A stretch of 64,000 nucleotides of DNA, from assembly GCA_024036415.1 (NCBI GenBank), contig JAMWET010005499.1, positions 362,001 to 426,000 of the forward strand, in the 5' to 3' direction. This DNA comes from Prochilodus magdalenae (lineage: Eukaryota > Chordata > Actinopteri > Characiformes > Prochilodontidae). Shown here piece after piece: positions 11,049 through 23,190 of this stretch; positions within the stretch are counted from its first letter, which is position 1, and every line of letters starts with the position of its first letter. The translations under genes were made by a program, and so were the position numbers. The notes beneath the pieces were generated by a model, which did not search any database, was not told the origin of the DNA, and worked only from the letters and a program-made list of their open reading frames with translations.

Positions 11049-12180
11049 GAAAGAAAGATAGTGCTCCATGCAAGCATACTATTGGTATGCTGTCATGGAG
11101 CCCTAAGGGCCTACCAACATGCACTTGTGTGTATAAGTAAACTTTCAGACTCCATGATAATGTTAGAACAGTCTATTAGGATCCATGGTTTACAGAGCTG
11201 TGATCCAAAAACTAGCACCAATGGGAATTCCATAGGAGAAAATTCCACAGATTTCTCAAATGTTCTGCTAAACATTTCCTAATGATTTAATGCCTCTATA
11301 AGCACAGAACGCTATTACATGAAACAATTACAAAAATGCGGCCTGATGCTGGAGACATTTTTCTAAAAGATAAGATTTTGGCCTAAAACATACTGTGAAA
11401 TCTATTCACGGCAGAGTGGTACATGTACAGCATGCCTTCCAGCATGTTGGAAGGAAAAAACGCCTTACCACTTCACCAGACTTAACAGTATTTCATCACT
11501 AGATTTAATAACTGAAACCTATGAAAGCACATGAAAACTAAGCAGGCATTACTGGCTGACTAACAAATGAAACAGCTGTATTTGTGTAGTAGACACGGTA
11601 TTCCTATCATCACCACTGCAAAAAAACCCAAGTCTGTACGTTTCTCTACCATGCACCATTTCACATCAAACACTCTCAAAGACTCCGCAATCTCAATGAT
11701 CTAGACAGCTTGAAGAAGCAGTGGAGTCCCTTTAAACACTGAATCATGGTGATCAAAAACCAGGCTTTTCCGCCACATTGGCCATGTTCTAAGGATGCAC
11801 AGTGTGAACATGTATTTACCATCTTAAAGATAAATTACATAATAATCACAAAACATGGCATACTGATCGAAATTATGGCTATAACAATAAATGTTGTCAC
11901 ACTACACAGCCCTACTTATGATATCATGATTTTACATTGTTGCCTTATTGCCCACCTCCACCGTGTTCCCCTGAAACAGAGAAGAAAATAAGAACAACAG
12001 AAGAGGTTCTTAAAAGCAGTAGGTAAAAACAACAGCAGCTGAACCAGTAGCAGCATAGGTCTTGGGTGGATGCCTCCAAGCCAGCAGAGCTTATTATTTG
12101 GCCTGGTACAGCCTGCTCCAGCTAATTTCAGCTGACATGACAAGGCTCAGGCCAACTCCAGGAGGTCCTCTAACCTTCTG
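11049..12180. other. non-coding, no gene seen
   Basis: AT-rich unique sequence with short chance frames on both strands. No splice-paired exon, repeat signature or motif cluster that I can support. Confidence 0.5.
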
Positions 12181-12181
12181 C

Positions 12182-12313
12182 CACACACACACACACAAAC
12201 ACACACACACGTACATCACACTCCTTCAGTGGTTAAAAGACTGGCTCGATGGCTGATTACTCACACCGACCCATGGGTGGTTGCCCTTCACACAAACCCA
12301 CACACACACACAC
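12182..12313 (+). repeat. two CA microsatellite tracts
   Basis: CA repeats at 12182-12210 (with one AAAC interruption) and 12299-12313, about 90 bases apart. Confidence 0.8.
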
Positions 12314-12519
12314 TCTCTCGCTCATAAAATGCCCCCAGCTGAAGCCAGCATGCTTGCTTTATTAAAGAACAAAAATAAGGTTGTGCACATTTTTTCATCT
12401 TCCATCTTCCATCACTTGAAGTGCTGCTGCAAAAAAAGAAATAAATAAACAAACAAAAATCACTTTGCACCAGAGTCGTACGGGACAAAGGCCTGGGTTC
12501 GGTAATATCCAGCACTAAG

Positions 12520-12690
12520 CCACCATGTTAGTTTTAATTTTCCTCCACATAATCACATTTCAAGCCATCTCTACTCCCCAAATTGAATTCTAATTGCCAG
12601 ACAATGACCGTGGCATCACAATTTGCAGGAGAGATCACACGGAATACAACATCTAAATTAAACCCAAAGTGGAGAGCTGAGTGTAATCTG
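12520..12690. promoter_or_regulatory. candidate enhancer block
   Basis: Complex, repeat-free sequence with GTTTTAATTTTCC, ACATAATCACATTTC, AATTGAATTCTAATTGCC and a SOX-like ACAATG near 12601, followed by CATCACAATTTGC. Paired AATTG-type homeodomain cores and the absence of any repeat signature suggest constraint, but this is inference. Confidence 0.33.
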
Positions 12691-15165
12691 CTGAGTGTAT
12701 TAATATATATTAAAAAAAAAAGGTGGGGAGAGGAGCGTTTATGAAGAGGACAGCAGAACCTGCCTGTTGCCCGATCCTCATGCTTCGTGTTATTATGAGG
12801 AGGATTGATCTGGACACCGTGACTGAAACTCACATCGTTTGAGCCAGGCTGATGAAAGAGCAGCGGGAACAACGGCTCTTCTCTCTCGATTCGGGTCAGC
12901 TGTACGTGCGAGCCCAGCACGTAATGTGCCTTGATGAGACCGTACTGCACCTGACCTTAACATACAATTTACAAAGACCTCAGTTTATCATGCAACCATT
13001 TGGGCTATCATTAGGAGTTCCTGAATTTGATCCCCAGCAAAGCTAGCTAGAGTGGGTACTCGTTAGCTGACGTGGCAGAATTGGCAGTTAGCGTTCTCCT
13101 CCAAGCCTGATGATATCTGAGCTGTCCAATAATGCTGCATTAGGGGCACCACGAACAGAAGTAGTGGCTCTTCTCAGAGGAAATGCATGCTAGCCCTCAC
13201 TCTCCTAGCACAGGCAGCAAACTTTTAATAGGGAAGACTTGCCGATTGGGTGGAAATTCCAATGAGACAGAGAGGCAGGGAAATAATGGAACCATCAACA
13301 AGCTGGAGACAAACAGAAAAGTTTAGTGACGTGCTTTTAATAAACAAAGCGCTGTGTGGACTTTACATTTATTACAACTAAAAATAACCCAGGCTGCAGT
13401 TCTTATTATATTAAATGTGTAATTGTGATGGGAATCATTCTTTCAGCATGCATTTTAGACTACTGTCTCTGCCTTACCAATGTGTGGTAGAAGGAGGTCT
13501 GGCAACAACACATCTTTCGAGGCCTGAAGGCAGAGGAAACTCAACCCAAAGCACCCAGCGCTAGTTTGTGCATGATCCTTCCACATATGCATGCTGAAGA
13601 AAAGCACATCCTGCACTTTACTATACACTCAGCTTATAAACCTTGGTCCTGCACCAGTTTTGTACATAACATGGGTGTCTGATTTGCATTTAAAACTGAC
13701 CCAAAGGGTTTAGTACACTGGGTCCATTTTTGGCTCTCCTTCCTTCAGGGTTATTGCTTCTCTGTTTTCTGCGTTATGGCCGCTCCCTTTGATCCCAGGG
13801 CCTTTCCGGCAATCATTTATCTGCCATTATGGCACAAAGTAGCAAATATCAGAAACATCATAACAGTATTACATGCACATCAAATATAGAAAGCCACTGG
13901 AGGTCACACCAAGCACATGACAACAATTTTGGTGTTCAGTGAGTGCTAAGTCTTTTCTTACACAGCTCTACTGGTGCTAACCTACGGGATTTTAAAAGAA
14001 GAAAAAGAGGGGGTGTGGTGTTGTCTGTCAAGGCTTTTCAAGGGTTCTCATCATACACCCCACTCACTATCCCCCTGCTGAGGAAAGCGTTTAGCCATGA
14101 CAGAGCCAATCGAATGCCCTCCCAGAGAGCCTAATCCTGGCCTCATCCCCAAATGAGGCTTGTTACAGGCAGGGGGATCAAAACATAACAAAGGAGGCTT
14201 GCCAGGCTCCTTCGCTGGCTCGTTTTTTTTTCTCTCTATCTTCTCTTGCTTCAGTGTCTTCTCCTTCTCTAAATGTTTTTTCTTAGTCTCCTCATCTGTG
14301 GTCTGTCTGGCCAGATTCCTCTTTGCTTGTTTTCATCTTTCTCCCTTTTTTTCCTCCAACTGTCTCAGCCCATTCTACAATCTCAGACCTCCATTTTCCA
14401 GGACAATGCCTAATTCCAATCAAATCAATCCCATCTTTTTAGTATTCCTCTGTATTATTAGACGAGTATATTCATAAGACAAAACCGTCAATAACACAGG
14501 TGACCCTGCTACCGCGCCCTGCTGCATAATCACTCCCTCTCCCTCCAGAGATGAGAACGTCATCCCTAGCCTGCACGCCCTCTGGGCAACAGACACACAC
14601 ACACTGGTGACTGTGTCAGCTAGACTGGCAAACACTCTGGATGAAAGATCCCAACCTTGAGCGCTTAAGTTTGGGTCAGTCCTTCAAAGATTTGTCAAAG
14701 GTTTGGCTGCCTGTCTAAAAATAGCCTCTGAACCCAGCCTGTTCCTTCTCCCTCCTCCTCGTTCTCTGTTATACTCATTACAGCTGGAGGCCAATTTTCT
14801 TTCTTCTTTTTTCATTTGGAGACGGAACGCTATTCATACGTTGGTACCTGGAGAAACGTAAGACCGCCGGTCCTCCAGGCTCTGCTGCAGCGCAGCACAT
14901 CTGGGGAAGCACTCAACACGTCTTGTTTCAAAAGGCACGTGATGAGCATGCCTTCAATCCCAGAATGTATCTGCATGCATCTGGATAGGTCTGTCTAAAG
15001 TCTGATCACGTACCGCGTGACAGAGTTTTGAAGCCAAGCGTCACACTGTGATCATGCTTGTGCTATTTGGTGTCATGGCCAGATTTATTCTATATTGTGT
15101 GTTCATGGTTGGCACTGCTTCTCTACTCCCCAAAGACTGAAAAAAGACAGGAGAGTGGCAAGTTC
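12691..15165. other. non-coding with a possible SINE-like piece and a TCF-site patch
   Basis: Around 13010-13180 a segment with a B-box-like TTTGATCCCC and the word GGCAGTTAGCGTTCTCCTCC resembles an interspersed otophysan repeat, possibly a worn SINE. At about 13735-13850 a patch has a TCF/LEF word CCTTTGAT (13786-13793), GGCCGCTCC and TTATCTGCCATTATGG. Neither is secure. No exon was identified. Confidence 0.35.
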
Positions 15166-15169
15166 CATC

Positions 15170-15320
15170 CAAGGGTTAGCTTCCATAGCCATAAATATTT
15201 CATTACGAGGAGTCACAGCCAATTTCTAATATTCACCATAATTAAACATTCAATCCCAAAGAGGGAGCCGCAGTCGAGCCCTGAATTAGAGCGCTTCATC
15301 GCAATCAATCGGGGTCAATG
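15170..15320. promoter_or_regulatory. candidate enhancer block
   Basis: Complex sequence with CATAAATATTTCATTACGAG, TTCACCATAATTAAAC, and GAATTAGAGCGCTTCATCGC followed by ATCAATCGGGG. CpGs are retained and no repeat signature is visible. Regulatory role is inferred. Confidence 0.32.
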
Positions 15321-15437
15321 CTAGCAAGTGCGTGCAGAGGAGAGTGGAGCAAGACAGAGAGAAAGTCATAAGGGTGTGAGTGCCATTTCCAGCACCCATT
15401 ACTAATGGTGGCCTCTTGATCGCTCAGTATATATATA

Positions 15438-15845
15438 GTATTATGAAAAGTGCTTCCCTCCTTTCAAATTTCTTTTACTTTTGCACAGGTCATCAAACTA
15501 CTTGTATTATTAAACAGAGATAAACCACAAAAACACAAAACGCTCTCTTCAAAATCAACCAGTTGACCAACTTATATCGATTTTTGGAATCAATTTTACT
15601 AGCCACACCCAGGCATGATTACTGCCAGACCTGCTGAATCTAAACATCCCTAAAATAGAACCTGTCTGGAAATCTCAAAAACATCAAACGATGCCCGGTT
15701 CTAAAGCGATTCATCGAAATCTACCGTCTGGAAAGGGTTACAAAGCCATTGCTAAGGCTCTGGGACTCCAGTGAAGCAGTGAGAGCCATTATGCACACTT
15801 GGAGAATAGCTGGGACCTTGGTGAACCTTTCGCAGGAGAGTCCAG
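15438..15845 (+). mobile_element. Tc1-like element, 5' part, degenerate
   Basis: Begins after a TA with ATGAAAAGTGCTTCCCTCCT, the left-end sequence of a familiar teleost Tc1-like family, and runs through a degenerate leader to a transposase start at about 15690. The translated HTH reads SGKGYKAIAKALGLQ, is interrupted by a TGA, then continues in a shifted frame as AVRAIMHTWRIAGTLVNL. About 25 bases near the N-terminus are missing relative to what I remember of the family. The catalytic two-thirds and the right terminal repeat are absent, so this is a dead 5' fragment. Confidence 0.8.
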
Positions 15846-16084
15846 AACACATGAACACATGCAAGCTTTGAAAAGGAACATGAACTCGGAGGTGGTTGTG
15901 TCAGCATCTGGACAACTCAGCAGATTCTAACTCAAGAACTTCTTTTTGTGTAAATAGTTCATTTCTTTTCTGCTTCATTACACATAGTACTCGCCTCTTT
16001 GAAAGCAACTCATGGACAACAATGCCATACATGACAGCAACGGGTTGATTCTCCAAGCTTACAAGCTGAAATGTGCAGTTCACA
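15846..16084. other. non-coding gap
   Basis: No feature recognised between the Tc1 fragment and the next repeat. The 60-codon minus frame here has no domain. Confidence 0.5.
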
Positions 16085-16245
16085 GGCCATACATGGCATT
16101 ACCAGCATGGAATTAAAGCTAGTTCATGCAGGGTATGCTGGTTAGTGCTTGTTGACCAGCTAAAGCATGCACAAAACAATGCTGGCTGTTTGTTGTGGTT
16201 TAAAGGCAGGTTTAAATGATTTTCCAGCAGGGAATGCATGGTAAA
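16085..16245. repeat. CCAGCA/TGCTGG-type interspersed repeat remnant
   Basis: Contains multiple inverted and direct words of the type CCAGCATGG, TATGCTGGTTAGTGC, GTTGACCAGCTAAAGCATG and AATGCTGGC, and ends in TTTTCCAGCAGGGAATG. This GCTGGT/ACCAGC-rich pattern belongs to a class of short fish repeats, probably non-autonomous DNA elements. The copy is worn and its borders are approximate. Confidence 0.55.
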
Positions 16246-18278
16246 CAGACACTTTCATTTCAGTTTCCTCAGTTATTTCACTGGACCTTTTTGTCCTGAG
16301 CCCTATAAAGGTGCAATTCGTGGGCAGGGACACATGCAGCTTGCATGTATTTGATATGATGCAGTCTTAATAATCAGGCCCTCTGTTTGCTTACTGTGAA
16401 TGAGTCACAGAACAAAACAAAATCACTGGTGTTTGGTGTGCATAAATAGAGCTTCATAATAGCTGGTCCTGTCATTCACTCATGTCACGTTTGGTGTGAA
16501 ATGGTTTAAAGTGGTTAGAACGAGTGGCAACAATCTTTCTAACTGTGTCAACAGATGGTAACCTGACCATGCTTTTAGAAAACTGGTAGCTACAGCTTGT
16601 GCTGCTCTGTTTTGTAGCTGGTAGAGCCCACAGTGCTGTTCCTCCTGCAGTTTTCTACCCACGGTCCAGCTGCTATGAGTCCTGAACCACAAGGGGAGCT
16701 CCACCCAAAGCCACAAACGGAGCAAGTAAATATCACTGCTTCGCATCTCCTAAAACCATCCGCCCACGCCTTAATTACATGCCCACCTCTTTCCCAGCAG
16801 GCCCCGCTTGAAAGACGGCACCACCAATGTGGTCACCTCTCGGCTTTTAATGCGGCCTTTTTTTTATGGTTCCAGTTCAGAATTCCACCAAAGATTGGAT
16901 ATGGTTAGGAGACAGGCGGTCTGTTTAAGCGTGGTTACTATGGAAATATTTAACACTGTTTACCTGGCTTTATGTTGAGCAGATCAGGTTTCATAATCAG
17001 ATCATGAGAGCAAAAACAGAGGGATATGTGTGAGAGCATGTATAAATAAGCTACTAAAGTACTGGAAAACATACTGAACATGTAGAGACTTCCTGCATAT
17101 CTTATCACCTGGCGCTATGCTCGAGTAACCTCTCTTCTTTTCCCACAGTTTGGAGAGACACTGTAGACCAGATGTGGAGAGGAGAGTAGCACCAAATGCT
17201 GCTGCAGCTGGATGGATAGAATGACGCCTTCTCTAGGTCTTCGCTTGGGGACACAGAGAGCTCCACTGGTGTTTGAACTTCATTGCCGTTCAGAGTCTAC
17301 CATTGTCCCTCCTGTGTTTTGAAGGCCAAAGGAGATAACAGTCCACATTCACACATTCATACCGTCTAGGGATTCTGGTTCTTTGTAGATCTAAGCAGCC
17401 TATATGAGGTCGGGGAGGTGACTGAGAGAGCGAAAGAGAGAGAGAGAAGTGATAGAAAAGAAGAGCTCCCACAGAGGAGAGAATGACAAGAACCCAAAAA
17501 ATCTTTGGACTAAATTGGGCTTTACAAGCCTACCGCAGATGGTATCTTTCTAAAAATCCACACCGATATGTGCATCAAATTAATAAGCAGATGGTGAGAA
17601 ATGTATCTCCAGGCTAGCATGGACTTAAAACGACTTCCTTCTCTCTCACACTGCTGAGCTGAGTCCAACTGAATTGACAAGAGGCTCCCACAGAGGCAGC
17701 ATGAACTCGCCTTCGTGGGAACTTCAAATCCCACCAAACATTTTTGTATCACAGCTGCCATTTTGATTCATCCAAGTTTCTAACATGCTAGCTTGAATCG
17801 AGAGCTTGCGCTACGGTCTCCCGCCTAATGCGCCGCTCTGCTCTTGGGGGCTAAATCTGACGAAACCATGATTAGCGTTTAAGCGCTTGAGATGTTTCCA
17901 AAGCCACACTGAGGTATCTTAGCATCCCTCCTATTTCAAGTGTGTTCCAGCTGCCTCCCTGCAGAAGTTGAGCTGTGGCCTAAATTTAAGGGTGGCAGAA
18001 TCTGGGACACCTACCGCACTAGCAAAACAGACCTTGGTTAGAGGGCACACAGGAACCTACACTCGAACGGATGAAGATAAAACACATATCAAAATGACAC
18101 ACATGACAACGACGGTGGTCATGCATTCCAGTTCCCAGCATAACCATAACTACCATCTGTCTGTAGCTGCGTGTTGCAGAGCAGGCTAGGAGTGTTTTTA
18201 AGCTTTGAAGTGTTGCACCACATTTACACTATATATTTTCCAAGTCATTCATTCAAGCTTTGTTGGATGTCGAATATA
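16246..18278. other. non-coding, weak element-like patch at 17.77-17.96 kb
   Basis: No exon supported. A good polypyrimidine-AG acceptor sits at 17131-17148 but no matching donor or open frame of note follows. A short GA run lies near 17430-17450. The patch 17765-17960, with GCGCTACGG, CTAATGCGCCG and GATTAGCGTTTAAGCGC, retains CpGs and may be regulatory. Confidence 0.4.
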
Positions 18279-18962
18279 CAGTCATTGCCAAAAATAGACG
18301 AACAAATAGTTGCGCCCAGAAGGATTCAGCCAACAGACTGAAGCTTGATGGATAGGTCTGACACTGTGAGACATGCCAATGATTTAGCTTTCCCGCTCAG
18401 CTACGAATAAGCAAGGACAAGCCTCATCACTGTACCTGACCGCCCCGACAGTCACTTTTGCAGACATTCAGCAAGCAGTAATGCCCTCAATGATCCAGTT
18501 ATCATCCAGTTAGTGCCAGCAGCATTACGACGACCGCCCGGTCATCTTCCGTGACGAGTTCCGTTTTTTGTCTTGGTGGAGCTGACCAGAGAATCCGTGT
18601 GAAGAGGCACCGTGGTCAGCGTCAGGATAATCGGTTTGTTGTCACGTATAACACATCCAGAAGACCTGGTGTCACTCCACCTCCACCCCAACCGTAACAA
18701 TATTCAAACTGCATGGGATGGATTATCACAGGACACCATTAGGAACCTCTACAACTCCATGTTGAGATGCCTGGCATGTTACGCAGCAATCATGGTGGCC
18801 TGATGCCATGCTGAGAGACACTACCTCGGCTCAATAAACATTGCCCGTATCTGTCTAAATGTATTATTATTTACTGGTCCTGGTAACCTTTATCTTTCTT
18901 CTGAAAAGCACTGTAATCCAACACTTTCTTCTGTCTGCAGAAAAAAAAATTGACTATGAGTG
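18279..18962 (+). mobile_element. Tc1-like deletion derivative, copy 1
   Basis: Bounded by TA at 18277-18278 and 18963-18964, with imperfect terminal inverted repeats: the left end contains AATAGTTGCGCCCAGAAGG and the right end finishes ATTGACTATGAGTG. The interior encodes scraps of a Tc1-type transposase: an ATT-CAGCAAGCAGTAATG segment, a FRDEFRF segment matching the first catalytic D motif (usually SDESRF), a GQRQDNRFVV-like segment, then an abrupt jump to a C-terminal TAWDGLSQDTIRNLYNSM segment. The catalytic core between them is missing. Stops and shifts make it inactive. Two other copies share the same joint. Confidence 0.8.
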
Positions 18963-19839
18963 TAACACCCAACCACAGCGTGCAAATTATTTATCAGGAA
19001 CTTCCTGGACTTCTGTGGACCTCCTGTCCTGCAGTAGTTTCAGGGTAGAACCATAGAGTGCTTTTTACACCTACATTCCTCATAGCTGAGGCGCCTGCTT
19101 TTTTCAGTGTTCCGTGCTTTCCCAATCTTAACATTTAATGCAAGATGAAAGAATAAACCAATTTTAGAAACAACCCCAGATAAGAAACCACTTTACTGAC
19201 CCTACAGTTTTATCCCTGGGGAAAAGAGACACACATAACAGCCAACAATCGATCTGAGAAAATGAAATAAAAAGGTGCCAGAATTACATTCCTCTGCTGT
19301 CAGTTTAAACTTTATTTCTTTCAGGCCAAAATAAATCCTGCCAAAGTACTTTTGGAATTAATACAATTTACTAAGCTACGTGTAGACATTATACTGCAAG
19401 TAATATAAGGCAATACCCGAACCCCCTGTCCAAATACAGTTCCATGAAATGAGGTCAGCCTGCATGGCCCCATTCTAACCTCATCTCGCTGTCTCCTCTG
19501 AGATAGCTGGGGAAATTGGGATGCTGTGCCAGAACTATGAAAATGTCCCACCATTTGGAACTGGGTTTGTAAAGTGTGAGGTTATTTGAAACATTTGAAA
19601 GATTATGTACAGGCACAACCATCCACTTACTCACTTCTACCCCCTTACAAACTTCAATAAACCCATCTTACTATCCCTTTACACAAAAGTATAGTGTGTT
19701 CGAGTGAACCAGGCAGGTTAGTGGGTTTCACCACGTTCCAAAATGCAACTTTAGGACCAAAAAAAATCCAGTGCTTTGCTCCAAACAAAATGCCTTTCCC
19801 AGGTCCCTGACGGGACGGTTGAAATTAAATTTCATATTG
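18963..19839. other. non-coding, no gene seen
   Basis: Unique sequence with A-rich patches. No exon, repeat or motif cluster recognised. Confidence 0.5.
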
Positions 19840-20245
19840 CTGGGGGGGAAAAAAGACATGGCATAATTACATTACACAAAAGTGATTTTTAAAAGAAGAG
19901 GATAAAAAAAGGGAGCTCAGACTTGATTAACTGGAACAGCATTCTAATCAGGTTTCTGGGAGAAGCCAATCCTGTCTCAGGCTGTAACCCCCCGAGGGAT
20001 GAGGGATCATATTAATGAGAGAGGGCCTGAGTCCTCAACTGAGATCATTCTGACACTAATTCACCAAACAGGAACCAACTTAAGACATCCACCGATACAC
20101 CGCAATGAATCAGAGCATATCAATAAGCAACGAGCTACATCAAATAAGCAATTAACAGCAGTGGAAGACATACTTTTGCAAAGCTCGAATGAGTATCTGT
20201 TTGGGAAACAACGCCATCTGTAACAGAGACTGGAGATGAAGAGGC
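19840..20245. promoter_or_regulatory. candidate enhancer block, two parts
   Basis: Two complex sub-blocks: 19915-20050 (GACTTGATTAACTGG, CATTCTAATCAGG, ATATTAATGAGAG) and 20090-20240 (AAATAAGCAATTAACAG, GAATGAGTATCTG, CGCCATCTG E-box). Both are repeat-free with balanced composition. Overlapping frames on both strands (74-84 codons) show no domain. Regulatory function inferred. Confidence 0.3.
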
Positions 20246-20929
20246 AAATTGGGATCTGTCTGGAGGAGGGGGAAGTTTTCCGATAAGGCTGTCGGCAGAC
20301 GGCGTGCAAAAACAAGTGTCATCCACCAGCCACGTTTGCCTCCGATTGCTTATCGGAGTCTGGAGGAGTCAGACAATGTCGTCTGAGGAAGAGGCGGGGT
20401 GGGGGGGTGTACTTACAAAATTTGTCTGCAGACAGATGAGGATAGGAAGAGACTGAAGAACAGTTCACTAGGTAGCTGGTTAAGGGCTAGGACTGTTAAC
20501 AGATTAAATAGTTGCAATGAATTTAATTTTTTTGTGCCGTTAACTGTAATGAATCACATTTGTCTTGTTGGCTAAATAGAAATATTGTTTTTTTTTTTTT
20601 ATTAATAGCAGTGAATGTATAAAAAGGTGGACAAAAGAAGCTTCGTCAGTGTATTTATTACTTTTATAAATTCAACACAAATTAAAAAACATCTCCATGT
20701 AAAAAAATCACCATGTAAATGCATGATTCACCTGAACCTAAACAAGGAAAGCCACAGAGTCAACGCAATGGGAGAGCAACACTAGCTTCATTCGTGAGCT
20801 TCATTAGCTTCAAAGTTTATTGAATACGCACAAATGTGTATATCTATATATATATGTTTAACACCTTCTCCATAAATACACACATCAGTACGTTAGTCCG
20901 TTAAGAGTCATGCAAAAGTACATCTATCA
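20246..20929. other. non-coding, possible ATTAA-type repeat end
   Basis: About 20488-20560 reads GCTAGGACTGTTAACAGATT and then GTTAACTGTAATGAATCAC, which resembles the ends of a fish repeat family rich in GATTAA words. The copy is too worn to classify. A T run lies at 20588-20600. Confidence 0.3.
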
Positions 20930-21100
20930 TAATACTGCTGCCCTCCATTCAGCAGAATTCAAATCCCTGCCCAGGCAAGCACAACACGCTATACCAACAC
21001 AAGTCCTTGTGCAACACTCCTAATGCTACATTTGCCTACCTTGGTAAGATGATGCTAAGTCACTCTTGGCAAAACTTCTGTCAAATGTGTAACGGTAAAA
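20930..21100 (+). mobile_element. worn tRNA-derived SINE
   Basis: Collinear with the SINE at 8.7-8.9 kb: ACTGCTGCCCTC, a decayed B box ATTCAAATCCC, CTATACCAACACAAGTCCTT, AACACTCCTAATGCTACAT, TTGCCTACCTTGGTAAGAT, then a decayed tail AAGTCACTCTTGGC and TCTGTCAAATG. The A box is not recognisable, so the 5' end is truncated or mutated. Confidence 0.7.
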
Positions 21101-23139
21101 ATTAAACATATTGATTTAAAAACTCTATATTTAACTGAAAGGGCTACATTACTGGATTCCACCATATCACAATGGAGTGTGTGAATATGCAGCTGCACTA
21201 CTACAGAGGTTTCAAATGGGGCAATGTAGAAAGATGAGCTGTATATGTTGGCAAAATTAGAATAATGAATAATAACACAACACTGACAGCTCTAATAACG
21301 ACACATACACAACAAGACTGGCTGAGAAACTATCCAACACCAGAGCATCAAACCACAGTACATAAACTCTACTTGTAAACATGGTCCAGAGACCAACCTA
21401 ACAAACAGTTCACACATGTTTACAGAAAGCCGAACAAGCAGATCCTAAAATGATGAAAGGTGATGCTATTGAAGGAGCTTCCTTTAACCCCCCCAAACAG
21501 TGTAATACAAGAATGCACCACCAAAAGAGTGTTTGCTATTGAGCAATTCAGCTTTATCACAACCACCTGGTACTAACAAACAGAACAGTCTGCTTCCAAC
21601 AGTTGGACAAACAATGCAGAAAATGAGAGGCCCTCCACTGCAGCTGCCCCAGAGACCCCGGGCGGATAAACCAGGGAAAGTGCCATAAGTGGCAGCAACA
21701 CAGAGTGCAGCAGAAGACCAACAGCAGAACGGACCTCGGTTAGGCATCGCCGGCCTTAACACCGGCCAATTTATCAGAAGACACTCGTTCAAAGGGCATT
21801 CCAGACAAGGGGAAAGAACTATTCCAAGGTTTGCCTGTTCAAGGCCAAAGCTACATGAAAATGAAGGCTGTGGAAAGTGCCAAGCTGAGGAAATGCTAAG
21901 CGCAGCAGTCTGGAGCTATTATTTTCCACCTGGCCTGTAATGTTAATCTGACATATGACCCACCAAACTAGTGGAGGAGACGATGGTGAGGATGGATGGG
22001 TGGATGGGCTGCTCGCGGGTGGATATGGGCAGGAGATTCTGCATGCTTCAAATACGGAATGGTCTAGAATAGGGCATGTAATATTAGGACCTCGCCTACT
22101 GGGACAAACCCTCCTCGTATGCCTGGATAGGCAGCACACAAACATTTTTTTCTGGCATGCTACCCTCCATCTCTCTCTCCTTCTCTTTCCAATCCTGACG
22201 TTTTTCACGGGTCCTCTGAGAGCAGGTTTTATCCGCATTGCCAGGAAAGAGCGAGGGAGAAAGCACGAGAGGGGGAGTGAAAGAGGGAGAGAGAAAATTA
22301 GGGAATGGGTGTAAAAGTGAGCGGGCTGATGAAACATGCCTATGCGTGTGTGTATACTGCAGTGTGTGTGTCTGTGTGCCATTACAGTGGGGGAGGGAGG
22401 GGGGCTGGTTCAGTAGAACATGTCTATGTGTATGTATTGCAGAAGCACTTCCAGCTTTGATTTCTGCACACTTGCCCTTTAAAGCTTTCCAATTAGAACT
22501 CCCCCACCCCTCCCCCACTCCGCACGCACTGGTAAAGCAGGCTAATTTCTCTGTACAGTCTGTATTCTCCTGATTTGCCAGATATAGGTGCCTCTCAAGT
22601 CTAATGCCATTAATAAGTTGTACAACAACATGATTATATGATTGCAGTCATCAATTCTTTAAGAAAACTGTGGATCTAGTATTGAATTAAAACAAAGCGT
22701 ATCTTTATGTGTTGTTACAGCCTATTCTATACAATTGACTGAAAGCCTAAACAGTGTTTTAGGAAACTCTTGAAACAACAAGGCTCGGCACAGAGATTGC
22801 AATTTTCCCGGCCGATTCAAATATCCATTTTTCCAATGATCTAAACTCAGAATTAAAAATGCTGTAGCTTATAGGACAAACCTTTTCATTTTACAGACTT
22901 CCATCTAAACATGTGCCATAGTTATACTTTTTCAAACAAAGGACCGTTTGGTTCTTACAAAAAAGGTGCAATTGGAAATCTTCATCCACCCACTGAGAAG
23001 TTTGGCTCAACACTGACATCAAGCTTATGATAGATGCCCAAATTGTAAAACTAACACTGCATCATAGTAAGTTTCTTATTCTGAATGTTTTCCTCCACAT
23101 CTTTCTTTGGCCTGGCAGATACTGAAAATTGCAAGTTTA
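21101..23139. other. non-coding, GA/CT-rich around 22.2-22.5 kb
   Basis: Sequence at 22246-22300 is GA-rich and 22330-22380 TG-rich. This opens long overlapping frames on both strands (up to 187 codons, minus 21819-22382) with low-complexity products, which I do not accept as genes. The rest is unremarkable unique sequence. Confidence 0.5.
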
Positions 23140-23190
23140 TTGTGTGTGTGTGTGTGTGTGTGTGCATGTGTGTGTGTGTGTGTGTTTGTG
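23140..23190 (+). repeat. TG microsatellite
   Basis: About 25 TG units with one CATG and one TT interruption. It gives mirror-image open frames (VCVCVC and HTHTHT) on the two strands. Confidence 0.9.

Noticed and set aside
17131..17220. Good polypyrimidine-AG acceptor at 17148
   Set aside because: No matching donor within a plausible distance and only a short open frame follows.
21819..22382. 187-codon minus-strand open frame
   Set aside because: It runs through GA- and TG-rich simple sequence, overlaps other open frames on both strands, has a low-complexity product and no domain or splice context.
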